64,000 nt of DNA, from NCBI RefSeq assembly GCF_014534645.1, contig NZ_JACVQF010000219.1:1-64000 (forward strand), in the 5' to 3' direction. Below, one piece after another: positions 44,796-55,288 of the stretch (its first letter is position 1; the number at the start of each line of letters is the position of its first letter). This DNA comes from Streptomyces griseicoloratus (GTDB lineage Bacteria > Actinomycetota > Actinomycetes > Streptomycetales > Streptomycetaceae). A program made the translations under genes and the position numbers. Below the pieces are notes generated by a model. It was not told the origin of the DNA, did no database searches, and was given only the letters and a program-made list of their open reading frames with translations.

Positions 44796-44971
44796 GGGCG
44801 GGGTGCACCGCCGGGGGCAGGCGAGCCGGGGCGTCCCGCCAGGCACGTGAGGGGCGGGGTGCACCGCCGGCAGGTGCGAGCGGGGCTGTCCCGCGGGGCA
44901 GGTGCGAGCGGGGCTGTCCCGCGGGGCAGGTGCGAGCGGGGCTGTCCCGCGGGGCGCAGGCGAGCCGGGGC
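44772..44971. repeat. direct-repeat array behind the permease gene
   Basis: Two layers. A 43/44-base block (44772-44814) that includes the permease stop is repeated at 44827-44870. Then the 28-base unit CAGGTGCGAGCGGGGCTGTC plus CCGCGGGG occurs three times identically at 44871, 44899 and 44927, with a degenerate fourth at 44955. Each unit holds GCGGG and CCCGC around GCTGT, a small hairpin, so the array may serve as a tandem terminator. Confidence 0.85.
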
Positions 44972-45056
44972 CTACCGCCAGGGGGCGCGGGTGCCGTGGG
45001 AGGTGGCCGGGTCCGGTGCGGACGCGTTGTCGTAGGTGGCCGTTACGCTCGGGCGC

Positions 45057-46265
45057 ATGGCTGTGAACACGTCTGCGGAAACGCCCCTGCCCGTCGGTGA
45101 GGTGTCGCGGCTGATCGGGGGGTGGATCGACCGGCTCGGCGCGGTGTGGGTCGAGGGGCAGATCACGCAGTTGTCGCGGCGGCCCGGCGCCGGGGTGGTG
45201 TTCCTGACGCTGCGCGACCCGTCGTACGACATCTCCGTGGGCGTCACCTGCTACCGGCAGGTGTTCGACGCGGTCGCCGACGTGATCGGTGAGGGCGCCC
45301 GTGTCGTCGTCCACGCCAAGCCGGAGTGGTACGCCCCCCGCGGCCAGCTGTCGCTGCGTGCCGCCGAGATCAGGCCCGTGGGGGTCGGCGAGCTGCTCGC
45401 GCGCCTGGAGCAGCTGAAGAAGAGCCTCGCCCGCGAGGGACTGTTCGCGCCGGAGCGGAAGAAGCCGCTGCCCTTCCTGCCGCAGCTCGTCGGCCTGGTG
45501 TGCGGGCGTGCCTCGGCCGCCGAGCGGGACGTCCTGGAGAACGCCCGGCACCGCTGGCCGGCGGTCCGCTTCGAGGTGCGCAACGTCGCCGTGCAGGGCG
45601 TGCACGCCGTGCCGCAGGTGGTGCAGGCCGTCAAGGAGCTGGACGCGATGGACGACGTGGACGTGATCGTCGTCGCGCGGGGCGGCGGCAGCGTGGAGGA
45701 CCTGCTGCCGTTCTCCGACGAGCAGCTGGTGCGGGCGGTGGCCCAGTGCCGTACGCCCGTCGTCTCGGCGATCGGCCACGAGCCGGACAACCCGCTGCTG
45801 GACCACGTCGCCGACCTGCGCGCCTCCACGCCGACCGACGCCGCCAAGAAGGTGGTGCCGGACGTCGGCGAGGAGTACGAGCGGGTCCGGCTGCTGCGGG
45901 ACCGGGCCCGGCGCTGCATGGCGGCGTTCGTCGACCGCGAGGAGCGAGGGCTGGCCCACGCGCTGGCCCGGCCCGCGATACAGGATCCGCACCGCATGAT
46001 CGACGAGCGCGCCGAGCAGGTGACGGCCCTGCTGGAGCGCGGCCACCGCTCCCTGCGGCACCACCTGGACCGGGCCGACTCCGAGCTGACGCACACGCAC
46101 GCGCGCGTGGTGGCCCTCTCCCCCGCCGCGACCCTGAAGCGCGGGTACGCCGTCCTGCAGCGGGCCGACGGCCACGCCGTGCGGGACCCCGGCGAGGTGA
46201 CGCCCGGACAGACGCTGCGCGCCCGGGTCTCCGAGGGCGAGTTCTCCGTACGAGTCGACGCATAA
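45057..46265 (+). CDS. xseA: exodeoxyribonuclease VII large subunit
   Basis: The large subunit of ExoVII, a single-strand-specific DNA exonuclease acting in mismatch and recombination repair; 402 residues. The OB-fold domain (about 15-105) carries [23 protein letters not shown]; the catalytic domain shows [23 protein letters not shown] and [12 protein letters not shown], which hold the conserved acidic and basic residues. A long helical region and a C-terminal segment ([13 protein letters not shown]) follow. ATG at 45057. It lies 9 bases ahead of xseB. Confidence 0.95.
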   Translation: MAVNTSAETPLPVGEVSRLIGGWIDRLGAVWVEGQITQLSRRPGAGVVFLTLRDPSYDISVGVTCYRQVFDAVADVIGEGARVVVHAKPEWYAPRGQLSLRAAEIRPVGVGELLARLEQLKKSLAREGLFAPERKKPLPFLPQLVGLVCGRASAAERDVLENARHRWPAVRFEVRNVAVQGVHAVPQVVQAVKELDAMDDVDVIVVARGGGSVEDLLPFSDEQLVRAVAQCRTPVVSAIGHEPDNPLLDHVADLRASTPTDAAKKVVPDVGEEYERVRLLRDRARRCMAAFVDREERGLAHALARPAIQDPHRMIDERAEQVTALLERGHRSLRHHLDRADSELTHTHARVVALSPAATLKRGYAVLQRADGHAVRDPGEVTPGQTLRARVSEGEFSVRVDA

Positions 46266-46274
46266 GGTGGGTGG

Positions 46275-46517
46275 ATGACCAGCGAGGTTGAGAAGCCGGC
46301 GGCCGTGTCCGAGGCGCTCGGGTACGAGCAGGCCCGGGACGAGCTGATCGAGGTCGTACGACGGCTGGAGGCCGGCGGTACGACGCTGGAGGAATCCCTC
46401 GCCCTGTGGGAGCGGGGCGAGGAACTGGCGAAGGTGTGCCGGCGCTGGCTGGAGGGTGCCCGGGCGCGTCTGGACGCGGCGCTGGCCGAGGAGGCCGAGG
46501 CGGAGAGCGAGGACTAG
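46275..46517 (+). CDS. xseB: exodeoxyribonuclease VII small subunit
   Basis: The small subunit of ExoVII, 80 residues, two helices. [27 protein letters not shown] is the family core, with [22 protein letters not shown] as second helix; several copies wrap the C-terminal coiled coil of each XseA. The tail is acidic. Its stop codon begins the terminator hairpin. Confidence 0.95.
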   Translation: MTSEVEKPAAVSEALGYEQARDELIEVVRRLEAGGTTLEESLALWERGEELAKVCRRWLEGARARLDAALAEEAEAESED

Positions 46518-46535
46518 GGCCTGTCGGACAGGCCC
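46517..46535. terminator. hairpin between xseB and the DUF4287 gene
   Basis: GGGCCTGTC (46517-46525) and GACAGGCCC (46527-46535) form a perfect 9-bp inverted repeat around one base, starting in the xseB stop. It serves two convergent genes. Confidence 0.7.
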
Positions 46536-46554
46536 CGGGGGGCCGCGGCGGGGC

Positions 46555-46767
46555 CTACTTCCCGCTGTCCTCGGCGAGCGTGTGCGCGACGAGCGCGTTG
46601 GCGTGCCCGTGGCCGAGTCCGTGCTCGGTCTTGAGCCAGGCGACGAGTTCCATGTGCTTGGCGAGCGGCGAGGAGCGGATCAGCTCCTTCCATTCCGCGA
46701 CCGGGCGGCCGTACTTCTTCTCGATCGACGGAAAGTAGCTGGCCGGGCCCTTCACGGTGGCGGTCAT
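46555..46767 (-). CDS. DUF4287 small protein
   Basis: A 70-residue protein of the DUF4287 type: SYFPSIEKKYGRPVAEWKEL and ELVAWLKTEHGLGHGHANALVAH are the conserved parts. It is all helical, without signal peptide or membrane segment. Role unknown. ATG at 46767; the gene is convergent with xseB and divergent from the reductase gene that follows. Confidence 0.85.
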   Translation of the reverse strand: MTATVKGPASYFPSIEKKYGRPVAEWKELIRSSPLAKHMELVAWLKTEHGLGHGHANALVAHTLAEDSGK

Positions 46768-46915
46768 GGCGATGCGGTCCCATCTGTTCGAGTGGCGGCT
46801 TGTCCGTCATGGAAGACCGCGGGGAGCCCGCGAAATGATCGCCGGAAGAGCGTGATCGACGTCACATTCACCATCAGCCGGAGCTGTGAAGCGGATCACC
46901 GCACTCCCCCTTTGG

Positions 46916-46944
46916 TTGAAGCTTGAACTTCCCTGCCGTAGCGT
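46916..46944 (+). promoter_or_regulatory. promoter of the reductase gene, overlapping imperfect palindrome
   Basis: TTGAAG (46916-46921), 17 bases, TAGCGT (46939-46944): a good sigma70-type pair, 65 bases before the start codon. GTTGAAGCTTGAAC (46915-46928) over the -35 is a near-palindrome centred on AAGCTT and could be an operator. Confidence 0.6.
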
Positions 46945-47009
46945 GATGCCCGTCAACGGATCCGTGCCGACGCGCACGGCCCCGACGCACCACCCGAGAA
47001 AGATCACGC

Positions 47010-47600
47010 ATGTCTCTCGTTCTCGACCCCGCCGCACAGGACCTGCTGTTCCGCGAGGCCCGCACCGCGAACACCTTCACCGACGAGCCGGTGACCGACG
47101 AGCAGGTGCAGGCGATCTACGACCTGGTCAAGTACGGCCCGACCGCCTTCAACCAGTCGCCGCTGCGCATCACCCTGGTCCGCTCCGCCGAGGCCCGCGA
47201 GCGCCTGGTCCAGCACATGGCCGAGGGCAACCAGCCCAAGACGGCCGCCGCCCCGCTGGTCGCGATCCTGTCGGCCGACAACGAGTTCCACGAGGAGCTG
47301 CCCCAGCTCTTCCCGCACTTCCCGCAGGCCAAGGACGCCTTCTTCAGCGAGCGCCCGGTGCGCGAGGGTGCCGCCGCGCTGAACGCCTCCCTCCAGGCCG
47401 CCTACTTCATCATCGGCGTCCGCGCCGCGGGCCTGGCCGCCGGCCCGATGACCGGCCTGGACTTCGAGGGTGTCCGCAAGGAGTTCCTGGACGACGACCA
47501 CACCCCGCTGATGGTCGTCAACATCGGCAAGCCGGGCCCGGACGCCTGGTTCCCGCGCTCCCCGCGCCTCGAGTACCACCAGGTCGTCACCACGGTCTGA
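47010..47600 (+). CDS. malonic semialdehyde reductase/nitroreductase family protein
   Basis: An FMN-dependent nitroreductase-fold enzyme of 196 residues, RutE/HadB-like subgroup. The N-terminal FREARTANTFTDEPVTDEQ, the FMN-binding YGPTAFNQSP and RVAGLAAGPMTGLDFEGV-like segment (here RAAGLAAGPMTGLDFEGV) are typical. The family reduces malonic semialdehyde to 3-hydroxypropionate in pyrimidine breakdown, but many actinobacterial members have no tested substrate. No rut genes lie nearby, so the reaction is inferred from the family only. ATG at 47010 with AAAGATC upstream. Confidence 0.88.
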   Translation: MSLVLDPAAQDLLFREARTANTFTDEPVTDEQVQAIYDLVKYGPTAFNQSPLRITLVRSAEARERLVQHMAEGNQPKTAAAPLVAILSADNEFHEELPQLFPHFPQAKDAFFSERPVREGAAALNASLQAAYFIIGVRAAGLAAGPMTGLDFEGVRKEFLDDDHTPLMVVNIGKPGPDAWFPRSPRLEYHQVVTTV

Positions 47601-47636
47601 GCGATCGGACCCGGCCCACGCACGAGCCCGGCATAC

Positions 47637-47671
47637 GGAAGGGCCCCCGGCATCCCGCCGGGGGCCCTTCC
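47637..47671. terminator. bidirectional terminator between reductase and DUF4245 genes
   Basis: GGAAGGGCCCCCGGC (47637-47651) and GCCGGGGGCCCTTCC (47657-47671) form a perfect 15-bp stem with a 5-base loop, between convergent genes. Confidence 0.9.
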
Positions 47672-47690
47672 TCGTCGCGTCCCGCGCACA

Positions 47691-47735
47691 CAGTCGCGCT
47701 CAGCCGCACTCAGTCGCACTCAGTCGCACTCAGTC
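47691..47735. repeat. 10-base tandem repeat at the end of the DUF4245 gene
   Basis: The unit CAGTCGCACT is repeated with small changes at 47691, 47701, 47711, 47721 and partly 47731. The last copies include the stop codon of the DUF4245 gene. Confidence 0.8.
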
Positions 47736-48263
47736 CATCTTCAGCGCCGCCGCCATGTCGGCCAGCTGCTCGAACGAGCCCGTGCCCGCCACCACGGTCG
47801 TCGCGCCCTTCATGCCGTCCACGTCCTGGAGCACCAGCGCGTCGTACCGCCCGCCCGTGTAGCGCGTCCACGTCCGGCCGCCGATCTCCTCGGCCCGCTC
47901 GGTCTTCGCGGCACCCTGGGTCGCGTCCTCTATGAACCTGGCCGGCTTCTGCGTCGACTGCTGGACCTGCACGTACTCGCCGTCCGGGGTGTGGAAGCCC
48001 AGGTGCCAGGTGTCGAAGTCGTCGCCCCGGTAGCGGACCGAGGTGGGCTTCCACTCCTTGGCCAGCCCCTCGGGCGCCGCCACCGGATACGGCGCCGCAC
48101 GGCGCGCGGTCAGCAGCTCCACCCGGTAGTCCACACGCTTGATGTCGGGCTCCTTGTCGTCATGCGGGATGAAGACCCACATGACGAGCCCCGCCAGCAC
48201 GATGACCCCCAGGGAGAGGACCATGTCCCGGGCCGTCTTCTGCTTGCCGTTCGTACCTGCCAC
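47730..48263 (-). CDS. DUF4245 membrane-anchored protein
   Basis: A 177-residue protein with one N-terminal helix (MVLSLGVIVLAGLVMWVFIP) and an outside domain of the DUF4245 type (VRYRGDDFDTWHLGFHTPDGEYVQVQQ; GRTWTRYTGGRYDALVLQD). It is present beside glpX across Streptomyces, always divergent, role unknown. ATG at 48263. Its 3' end lies in a 10-base tandem repeat, so the C-terminal residues may vary among strains. Confidence 0.88.
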   Translation of the reverse strand: MAGTNGKQKTARDMVLSLGVIVLAGLVMWVFIPHDDKEPDIKRVDYRVELLTARRAAPYPVAAPEGLAKEWKPTSVRYRGDDFDTWHLGFHTPDGEYVQVQQSTQKPARFIEDATQGAAKTERAEEIGGRTWTRYTGGRYDALVLQDVDGMKGATTVVAGTGSFEQLADMAAALKMD

Positions 48264-48390
48264 GCCCCCTATCGTCGCAGGTGCCTGATCCGCTCATCCG
48301 TGGGGTCCCCTGCTCATTTTGTCGGACTGACGATAGAGTCGTGGCCAACACCCTCATCCGGCCGTCGTCGTATCAGAAAGGTGCGCTCCG

Positions 48391-49425
48391 ATGACCGAGC
48401 ATCATCATCTGCCGTCCGAGCTGGACGTTCCCTCAGAGGCCCCCGACCGCAACCTCGCCATGGAGCTCGTCCGGGTGACCGAGGCCGCGGCGATGGCCGC
48501 CGGCCGCTGGGTCGGCCGCGGCGACAAGAACGGCGCCGACGGTGCCGCGGTGCGCGCCATGCGGACCCTCGTCCAGACCGTCTCGATGAACGGCGTCGTC
48601 GTCATCGGCGAGGGCGAGAAGGACGAGGCCCCGATGCTCTTCAACGGAGAGCGGGTGGGTGACGGAACCGGCCCCGAGTGCGACATCGCGGTCGACCCCA
48701 TCGACGGCACCACGCTGACCGCCAAGGGCATGACCAACGCGATCGCGGTGCTGGCCGCCGCCGAGCGCGGCTCCATGTTCGACCCGTCGGCCGTCTTCTA
48801 CATGGACAAGCTGGTCACCGGGCCCGAGGCCGCCGACTTCGTCGACATCAACGCGCCCGTGTCCGTGAACATCCGCCGGGTCGCCAAGGCCAAGCGGGTC
48901 ACGCCCGAGGACGTCACGGTCGTCATCCTCGACCGGCCCCGGCACGAGGGCATCATCAAGGAGGTGCGGGAGACCGGCGCCCGCATCAAGCTGATCTCCG
49001 ACGGCGACGTGGCCGGCTCCATCCTGGCGCTGCGCGAGGGCACCGGCATCGACCTGCTGCTCGGCATCGGCGGCACCCCCGAGGGCATCATCTCGGCCTG
49101 CGCCGTGAAGTGCCTGGGCGGCACCATCCAGGGCAAGCTGTGGCCCAAGGACGACGAGGAGCGGCAGCGCGCGATCGACGCCGGGCACGACCTGGACCGC
49201 GTGCTGACCACCGACGACCTGGTCTCCGGGGACAACGTCTTCTTCGTCGCGACCGGTATCACCGACGGCGAGCTGCTGCGCGGCGTGCGCTACCGCTCCG
49301 AGACCGCCACGACCGACTCGATCGTGATGCGCTCCAAGTCCGGGACGGTGCGCCGGATCGACTCCGAGCACCGGCTGAGCAAGCTGCGGGCGTACAGCGC
49401 GATCGACTTCGACCGAGCGAAGTGA
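48391..49425 (+). CDS. glpX: class II fructose-1,6-bisphosphatase
   Basis: GlpX-type FBPase of 344 residues, the gluconeogenic enzyme that makes fructose 6-phosphate. The metal and substrate residues are in [47 protein letters not shown] and [11 protein letters not shown], all intact. Most actinobacteria have only this class. ATG at 48391 with AAAGGTG upstream. It is divergent from the DUF4245 gene. Confidence 0.96.
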   Translation: MTEHHHLPSELDVPSEAPDRNLAMELVRVTEAAAMAAGRWVGRGDKNGADGAAVRAMRTLVQTVSMNGVVVIGEGEKDEAPMLFNGERVGDGTGPECDIAVDPIDGTTLTAKGMTNAIAVLAAAERGSMFDPSAVFYMDKLVTGPEAADFVDINAPVSVNIRRVAKAKRVTPEDVTVVILDRPRHEGIIKEVRETGARIKLISDGDVAGSILALREGTGIDLLLGIGGTPEGIISACAVKCLGGTIQGKLWPKDDEERQRAIDAGHDLDRVLTTDDLVSGDNVFFVATGITDGELLRGVRYRSETATTDSIVMRSKSGTVRRIDSEHRLSKLRAYSAIDFDRAK

Positions 49426-49566
49426 CTCCGTCGGTGGTGCCGGGCGCCTTCCAGCTCGTGGCTGCTGTCGCACGGCGGGTGCGGGTCCGATGTGGTTGAT
49501 CGCGCCCACGCGGCGGAGCCGCATGTCATGACAGCCCCGCGCCCCTGAGTGCCCCTACGGCAGTGG

Positions 49567-49599
49567 AAAGGGCACCCTCTGTGCGGGAGGGTGCCCTTT
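49567..49599. terminator. bidirectional terminator between glpX and the WhiB-like gene
   Basis: AAAGGGCACCCTC (49567-49579) and GAGGGTGCCCTTT (49587-49599) form a perfect 13-bp stem with a 7-base loop, ending in T on both strands, between two convergent genes. Confidence 0.9.
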
Positions 49600-49615
49600 T
49601 CACGCAGGTGACCGG

Positions 49616-49996
49616 TCAGCCGGCCGCCGCTATGCGTCCTGCCGCCGCGCGGGCCGTCTTCTTCAGTTCCAGCTCGCGGCGGCGGCGACGGGCCAGGACC
49701 ACGCGGCGCTCGGCGGCGGTGAGGCCGCCCCAGACGCCGTAGGGCTCGGGCTGCAGGAGCGCGTGCTCGCGACACTCGACCATGACCGGGCAGCGGGCGC
49801 AGACCCGCTTGGCCGCCTCCTCACGGGAGAGCCGGGCGGCGGTGGGCTCCTTGGAGGGAGCGAAGAACAGACCGGCCTCGTCGCGCCGGCACACCGCCTC
49901 GGTGTGCCAGGGAGCGTCCTGGTCCCTGTCACGCGAGGACACCCGCTGGGCCGGAACGACAGCTACCTGCAGGGACGAATGCGGCGGTTGCAGCAC
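49616..49996 (-). CDS. WhiB-like iron-sulfur transcription factor
   Basis: A Wbl protein of 126 residues. The four 4Fe-4S cysteines are in AVCRRDEAG, VCARCPVMVEC, the GVWGG turn is present as YGVWGGLT, and the tail is strongly basic (RRVVLARRRRRELELKKTAR) for DNA contact. Wbl proteins act as sigma-factor-bound regulators. By its position beside glpX it corresponds to the S. coelicolor gene I recall as wblI. ATG at 49996. N terminus of about 28 residues is longer than in small Wbl proteins. Confidence 0.93.
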   Translation of the reverse strand: MLQPPHSSLQVAVVPAQRVSSRDRDQDAPWHTEAVCRRDEAGLFFAPSKEPTAARLSREEAAKRVCARCPVMVECREHALLQPEPYGVWGGLTAAERRVVLARRRRRELELKKTARAAAGRIAAAG

Positions 49997-50124
49997 GGTC
50001 TACTCCTGACGACGGCTTCGCGAGCGAGAGACGATGCGTCAAGGCCTACCCGCTGTACGCGCGCCTATGCACTGAGTTCCGAACCGCCGCTTTCACCGCA
50101 GGATCCACGCGGATTTCACATCGG

Positions 50125-50826
50125 TCAGCGCTCCAGGTGCCTGCGCACACTCCGGTCGACCTTGCGCTGCACCCGGTCGAGGATGTCCGCGACGAGCTTG
50201 CCGCGCTTGGGCCGCGCCTCGACGTTGCCCAGGACGGCCCAGCCGTCGACGTAGACCACGGGGGCGTCGGCCTCGCCCGAATCGAGCGTGCGCACCTCGA
50301 AGTTGCCGAGCACGCCGCCGCCCGTGCCGCGCATCGAGACGTTCTCCGGGACGCGGACCTCGACGTTGCCGAAGACCGAGACCGCCTTGATCACGACCTG
50401 CCGGTACTCGAAGATCGCCTCGCTGAGGTCTATCTCGACGCTGCCGAAGACCGCGTACGCGTGGATACGGCGGCCCGCGCGCCAGCGGCCCTTGCGGACG
50501 GCGCTGCTGAAGACCGCCACCACGCTGTCGTCGGGGTCCGTGGGGATCAGGCCGGCGGCCGGACGGTTGGGCGCGGGAGCGGAGGCCGGGGCGGTGTGCC
50601 CGGCGTGCGCGGCGGGCAGGTCCCGCACGAACACGTCGAGCTCGCCGACCGTCTTGGCGGCCAGCACGCCCTCGACGCGCTCGGCGTGCTCCTCGGCGGT
50701 CAGGCGCCCCTCGGCGAGGGCTTCGCGCAGCATGTCGGCGATGCGGTCACGGTCGGCGTCCGAGGCGCGCAGCTCGGACACCGCCGGTGCCGTGCCCTGC
50801 CGTTCGGCGTGCTTCTGAAGGTCCAC
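50125..50826 (-). CDS. DUF1707 and LiaF-like domain protein
   Basis: A cytoplasmic or membrane-associated protein of 233 residues. The N-terminal DUF1707 domain (about 17-70) shows LRASDADRDRIADMLREALAEGRL and EEHAERVEGVLAAKTVGEL. After a Pro/Ala linker, the second half (about 100-205) has LiaF/cell-wall-active-antibiotic-response-type beta repeats (AVFGSVEIDLSEA, VFGNVEVRVPENV, VLGNVEARPKRG). No membrane helix is seen. Such proteins are linked to envelope stress signalling by family only. ATG at 50826. Confidence 0.88.
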   Translation of the reverse strand: MDLQKHAERQGTAPAVSELRASDADRDRIADMLREALAEGRLTAEEHAERVEGVLAAKTVGELDVFVRDLPAAHAGHTAPASAPAPNRPAAGLIPTDPDDSVVAVFSSAVRKGRWRAGRRIHAYAVFGSVEIDLSEAIFEYRQVVIKAVSVFGNVEVRVPENVSMRGTGGGVLGNFEVRTLDSGEADAPVVYVDGWAVLGNVEARPKRGKLVADILDRVQRKVDRSVRRHLER

Positions 50827-51015
50827 GACAGCAGCGTACCGAAACGCGATAGATCGCGACCAGGGCTGTGGACAACCTCGTGGCCCCCAACTGAGCCTTA
50901 CCTCACAAGCTCGCCGTGAGTGTCAGGTTTTACGCTGGTGGACGCTGCCAATGGAGGCCAGCCGTCGTTGCTGAGGAATCCAGCCGCGCGTGATGCCGAG
51001 TGAGGAATGGGCGAG

Positions 51016-52674
<1,659 letters not shown>

Positions 52675-52735
52675 GCTGTGGGGCGGGGGTGGTTCGGCCC
52701 TCGGGTTTCGCCCCCGCCGCCCCTTCCGTCCCGTC

Positions 52736-52756
52736 CCCGGGGGCTCCGCCCCCGGG
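52736..52756 (+). terminator. hairpin behind class I fumarase (common Streptomyces repeat)
   Basis: CCCGGGGGC (52736-52744) pairs with GCCCCCGGG (52748-52756) around TCC, 61 bases after the stop. The adjoining CGCTCCTCAAACGCCGGAGG is a sequence found often between genes in Streptomyces genomes. Confidence 0.7.
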
Positions 52757-52849
52757 CCCCCCGCTCCTCAAACGCCGGAGGGGCTGAGTCCGAGACGCCG
52801 GGCGGCTGAAGGGCGGAACAACCGCCACTCCTCCCACGCTGTACCCGGT

Positions 52850-54235
52850 ATGAGCGAATACCGCATCGAGCACGACTCCATGGGCGAGGTCCGGGTGCCC
52901 GCCGAGGCCAAGTGGCGGGCGCAGACGCAGCGGGCCGTCGAGAACTTCCCCGTCTCCGGGCAGCGGATCGAGCGGGCGCACATCGAGGCGCTGGCCCGCA
53001 TCAAGGGGGCGGCGGCGAAGGTGAACGCGCGGCTGGGGGTGCTCGACAAGGACGTCGCGGAGGCGATCCAGGAGGCGGCGCAGGAGGTCGCCCAGGGGAA
53101 GTGGGACGAGCACTTCCCCGTGGACGTGTTCCAGACGGGGTCGGGGACCTCGTCCAACATGAACACCAACGAGGTCATCGCCACCCTCGCCACCGAGCGG
53201 CTCGGCCGGGACGTCCACCCCAACGACCACGTCAACGCCTCGCAGTCGTCCAACGACGTCTTCCCGTCGTCGATCCACATCGCGGCCACCGCCGCCGTCA
53301 GCCGGGATCTCGTTCCCGCGCTCGACCACCTCGCCGCCGCCCTGGAGCGCAAGGCCGAGGAGTTCGCCGACGTGGTGAAGTCCGGGCGGACCCACCTCAT
53401 GGACGCCACGCCCGTCACCCTGGGGCAGGAGTTCGGCGGGTACGCGGCCCAGGTGCGGTACGGGATCGAGCGGCTGAACGCCTCCCTCCCCCGGCTCGCC
53501 GAGCTGCCGCTCGGCGGCACCGCCGTCGGCACCGGCATCAACACCCCGCCCGGCTTCTCCGCCGCCGTCATCGAGGAGGTCGCCCGCGCGACCGGCCTGC
53601 CGCTCACCGAGGCTCGCGACCACTTCGAGGCGCAGGGCGCCCGGGACGGCATCGTCGAGACCAGCGGGCAGCTGCGGACCATCGCCGTGGGGCTGACGAA
53701 GATCGCCAACGATCTGCGGTGGATGTCGTCCGGGCCGCGGACGGGCCTCGCGGAGATCTCCCTGCCCGACCTCCAGCCGGGGTCGTCCATCATGCCGGGC
53801 AAGGTCAACCCGGTCATCCCGGAGGCCGTGCTGATGGTCGCCGCCCAGGTCACCGGCAACGACGCCACCGTCGCCGCCGCGGGCGCCGCCGGCAACTTCG
53901 AGCTCAACGTCATGCTGCCGGTCATCGCCAAGAACGTCCTGGAGTCGATCCGGCTGCTCGCCAACGTCTCCCGGCTGCTCGCCGACCGGACCGTCGACGG
54001 CATCGTCGCCCACCGGGAGCGCGCCCGCGAGTACGCCGAGTCCTCCCCCTCCGTGGTCACCCCGCTCAACAAGTACATCGGGTACGAGGAGGCCGCCAAG
54101 GTCGCCAAGAAGGCGCTGGCGGAGCGGAAGACGATCCGTCAGGTCGTGCTGGAGGGCGGATACGTCGAGCGCGGCGACCTGACGACCCAGCAGCTGGACG
54201 AGGCCCTCGACGTGCTGCGGATGACCCGTCCCTGA
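52850..54235 (+). CDS. fumC: class II fumarate hydratase
   Basis: A cluster-free homotetrameric fumarase of 461 residues. The signature [15 protein letters not shown] is intact, as are [26 protein letters not shown] and [11 protein letters not shown], which make the active sites at subunit interfaces. It stands directly behind the class I enzyme on the same strand with its own gap and hairpin, so each is probably transcribed separately. ATG at 52850. The two enzymes carry out the same reaction under different oxygen and iron states. Confidence 0.97.
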   Translation: MSEYRIEHDSMGEVRVPAEAKWRAQTQRAVENFPVSGQRIERAHIEALARIKGAAAKVNARLGVLDKDVAEAIQEAAQEVAQGKWDEHFPVDVFQTGSGTSSNMNTNEVIATLATERLGRDVHPNDHVNASQSSNDVFPSSIHIAATAAVSRDLVPALDHLAAALERKAEEFADVVKSGRTHLMDATPVTLGQEFGGYAAQVRYGIERLNASLPRLAELPLGGTAVGTGINTPPGFSAAVIEEVARATGLPLTEARDHFEAQGARDGIVETSGQLRTIAVGLTKIANDLRWMSSGPRTGLAEISLPDLQPGSSIMPGKVNPVIPEAVLMVAAQVTGNDATVAAAGAAGNFELNVMLPVIAKNVLESIRLLANVSRLLADRTVDGIVAHRERAREYAESSPSVVTPLNKYIGYEEAAKVAKKALAERKTIRQVVLEGGYVERGDLTTQQLDEALDVLRMTRP

Positions 54236-54293
54236 CCGCCCGTGCTTCCCCCGGCGCCCCGTGCCGTGTGCGCGGGGCACCTAATATCTCCGC

Positions 54294-54989
54294 ATGACAG
54301 ACGGTGAAGCGGTGAGCGCGGCGGCGGAAGCGGACGGGACGACGGCCTTCTGGGCACCGGGGAGTCACATCCTGTGGCGCTACCGGGAGAACGGCGGCCG
54401 GCGCGTCCACATCGCACGCCCCGTCACCGTCGTACGGGACGACGCCGACCTGCTCGCCGTGTGGCTGGCGCCCGGCACCGAGTGCGTCAAGCCGGTGCTC
54501 GCCGACGGCACGCCCGTACACATGGAACCGCTGGACTCCCGCTACACCAGGCCGCGGACCGTGCAGCGCGACCGGTGGTTCGGCACGGGCGTGCTGAAGC
54601 TCGCGCGGCCCGGCGACCCCTGGTCGGTGTGGCTGTTCTGGGAGCCGGGCTGGCGGTTCAAGAACTGGTACGTGAACCTGGAGGAGCCGCTCGCCCGCTG
54701 GGAGGGCGGGGTCGACTCCGAGGACCACTTCCTGGACCTCTCCGTCCACCCGGACCGCAGTTGGCACTGGCGGGACGAGGACGAGTTCGCCCAGGCGCAG
54801 CGGGACGGGCTGATGGGCGCCCGGCTCGCCGGGCGGGTGCGCGAGGCCGGGCAGGCCGCGGTGGAGGTGATCCGCGCCTGGGGGCCGCCCTTCTCGGACG
54901 GCTGGGAGGACTGGCGCCCGGATCCGTCCTGGCCGGTACCCGCACTGCCCGGTGACTGGGATCGTACGTCCGCGCGTGTGTCCTCGTGA
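54294..54989 (+). CDS. DUF402-domain protein
   Basis: A protein of 231 residues with a DUF402 fold (FomD-like barrel; residues about 20-190). Conserved phrases are FWAPGSHILWRYREN, FKNWYVNLEEPL and DHFLDLSVHPDRSWHWRDEDEF, with Asp/Glu side chains that bind metal in related nucleoside-phosphate hydrolases. The substrate is unknown; the family members in Streptomyces include hydrolases of nucleoside di/triphosphates. ATG at 54294. Confidence 0.9.
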   Translation: MTDGEAVSAAAEADGTTAFWAPGSHILWRYRENGGRRVHIARPVTVVRDDADLLAVWLAPGTECVKPVLADGTPVHMEPLDSRYTRPRTVQRDRWFGTGVLKLARPGDPWSVWLFWEPGWRFKNWYVNLEEPLARWEGGVDSEDHFLDLSVHPDRSWHWRDEDEFAQAQRDGLMGARLAGRVREAGQAAVEVIRAWGPPFSDGWEDWRPDPSWPVPALPGDWDRTSARVSS

Positions 54990-54994
54990 GACCC

Positions 54995-55025
54995 TTGATA
55001 CGACCCCCGGCAAGAAACGTAGGAT
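54995..55025 (+). promoter_or_regulatory. candidate promoter of small-protein/phosphatase pair
   Basis: TTGATA (54995-55000), 19 bases, TAGGAT (55020-55025). The -10 is a perfect Streptomyces-type box; the spacing is one base longer than usual. Confidence 0.4.
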
Positions 55026-55105
55026 CGTCCTCCGCAAGGACGCGCGGTGGCAATTGCCGGGGCACGCGCTGAGCTTGACCGATCGTCACCGAGGGGCGGC
55101 AGGAC

Positions 55106-55288
55106 GTGAGCGAGGGGTACGAGGGCAACACCGGTACGGGCCGCGGCCGGTCTGCCGGTCGCACAGGAACAGCCTCTGACCACGTGGAAATTCCGTTCCT
55201 CGGGCACGTGTTCCGGGTATCGGGACTTCTGCGGGACGAACTGCACGCGCTGCGCGCAGTCGCGGACGGATGGATTCGACACGCGTGA
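55106..55288 (+). CDS. small protein overlapping the phosphatase gene
   Basis: A possible gene of 60 residues: an acidic/Gly-rich start (SEGYEGNTGTGRGRSAG) and a C-terminal half with hydrophobic pattern (VEIPFLGHVFRVSGLLRDEL, HALRAVADGWIRHA) that could be a short beta-alpha unit. GTG start with GAGGGGCGGCAGG upstream. It overlaps the phosphatase gene by 19 bases, which suggests translational coupling. No family recognised. Confidence 0.6.
   Translation: MSEGYEGNTGTGRGRSAGRTGTASDHVEIPFLGHVFRVSGLLRDELHALRAVADGWIRHA

Noticed and set aside
44871-44954. CRISPR-like appearance of the 28-base units
   Set aside because: Units are directly head to tail without spacers, and no cas gene is near.
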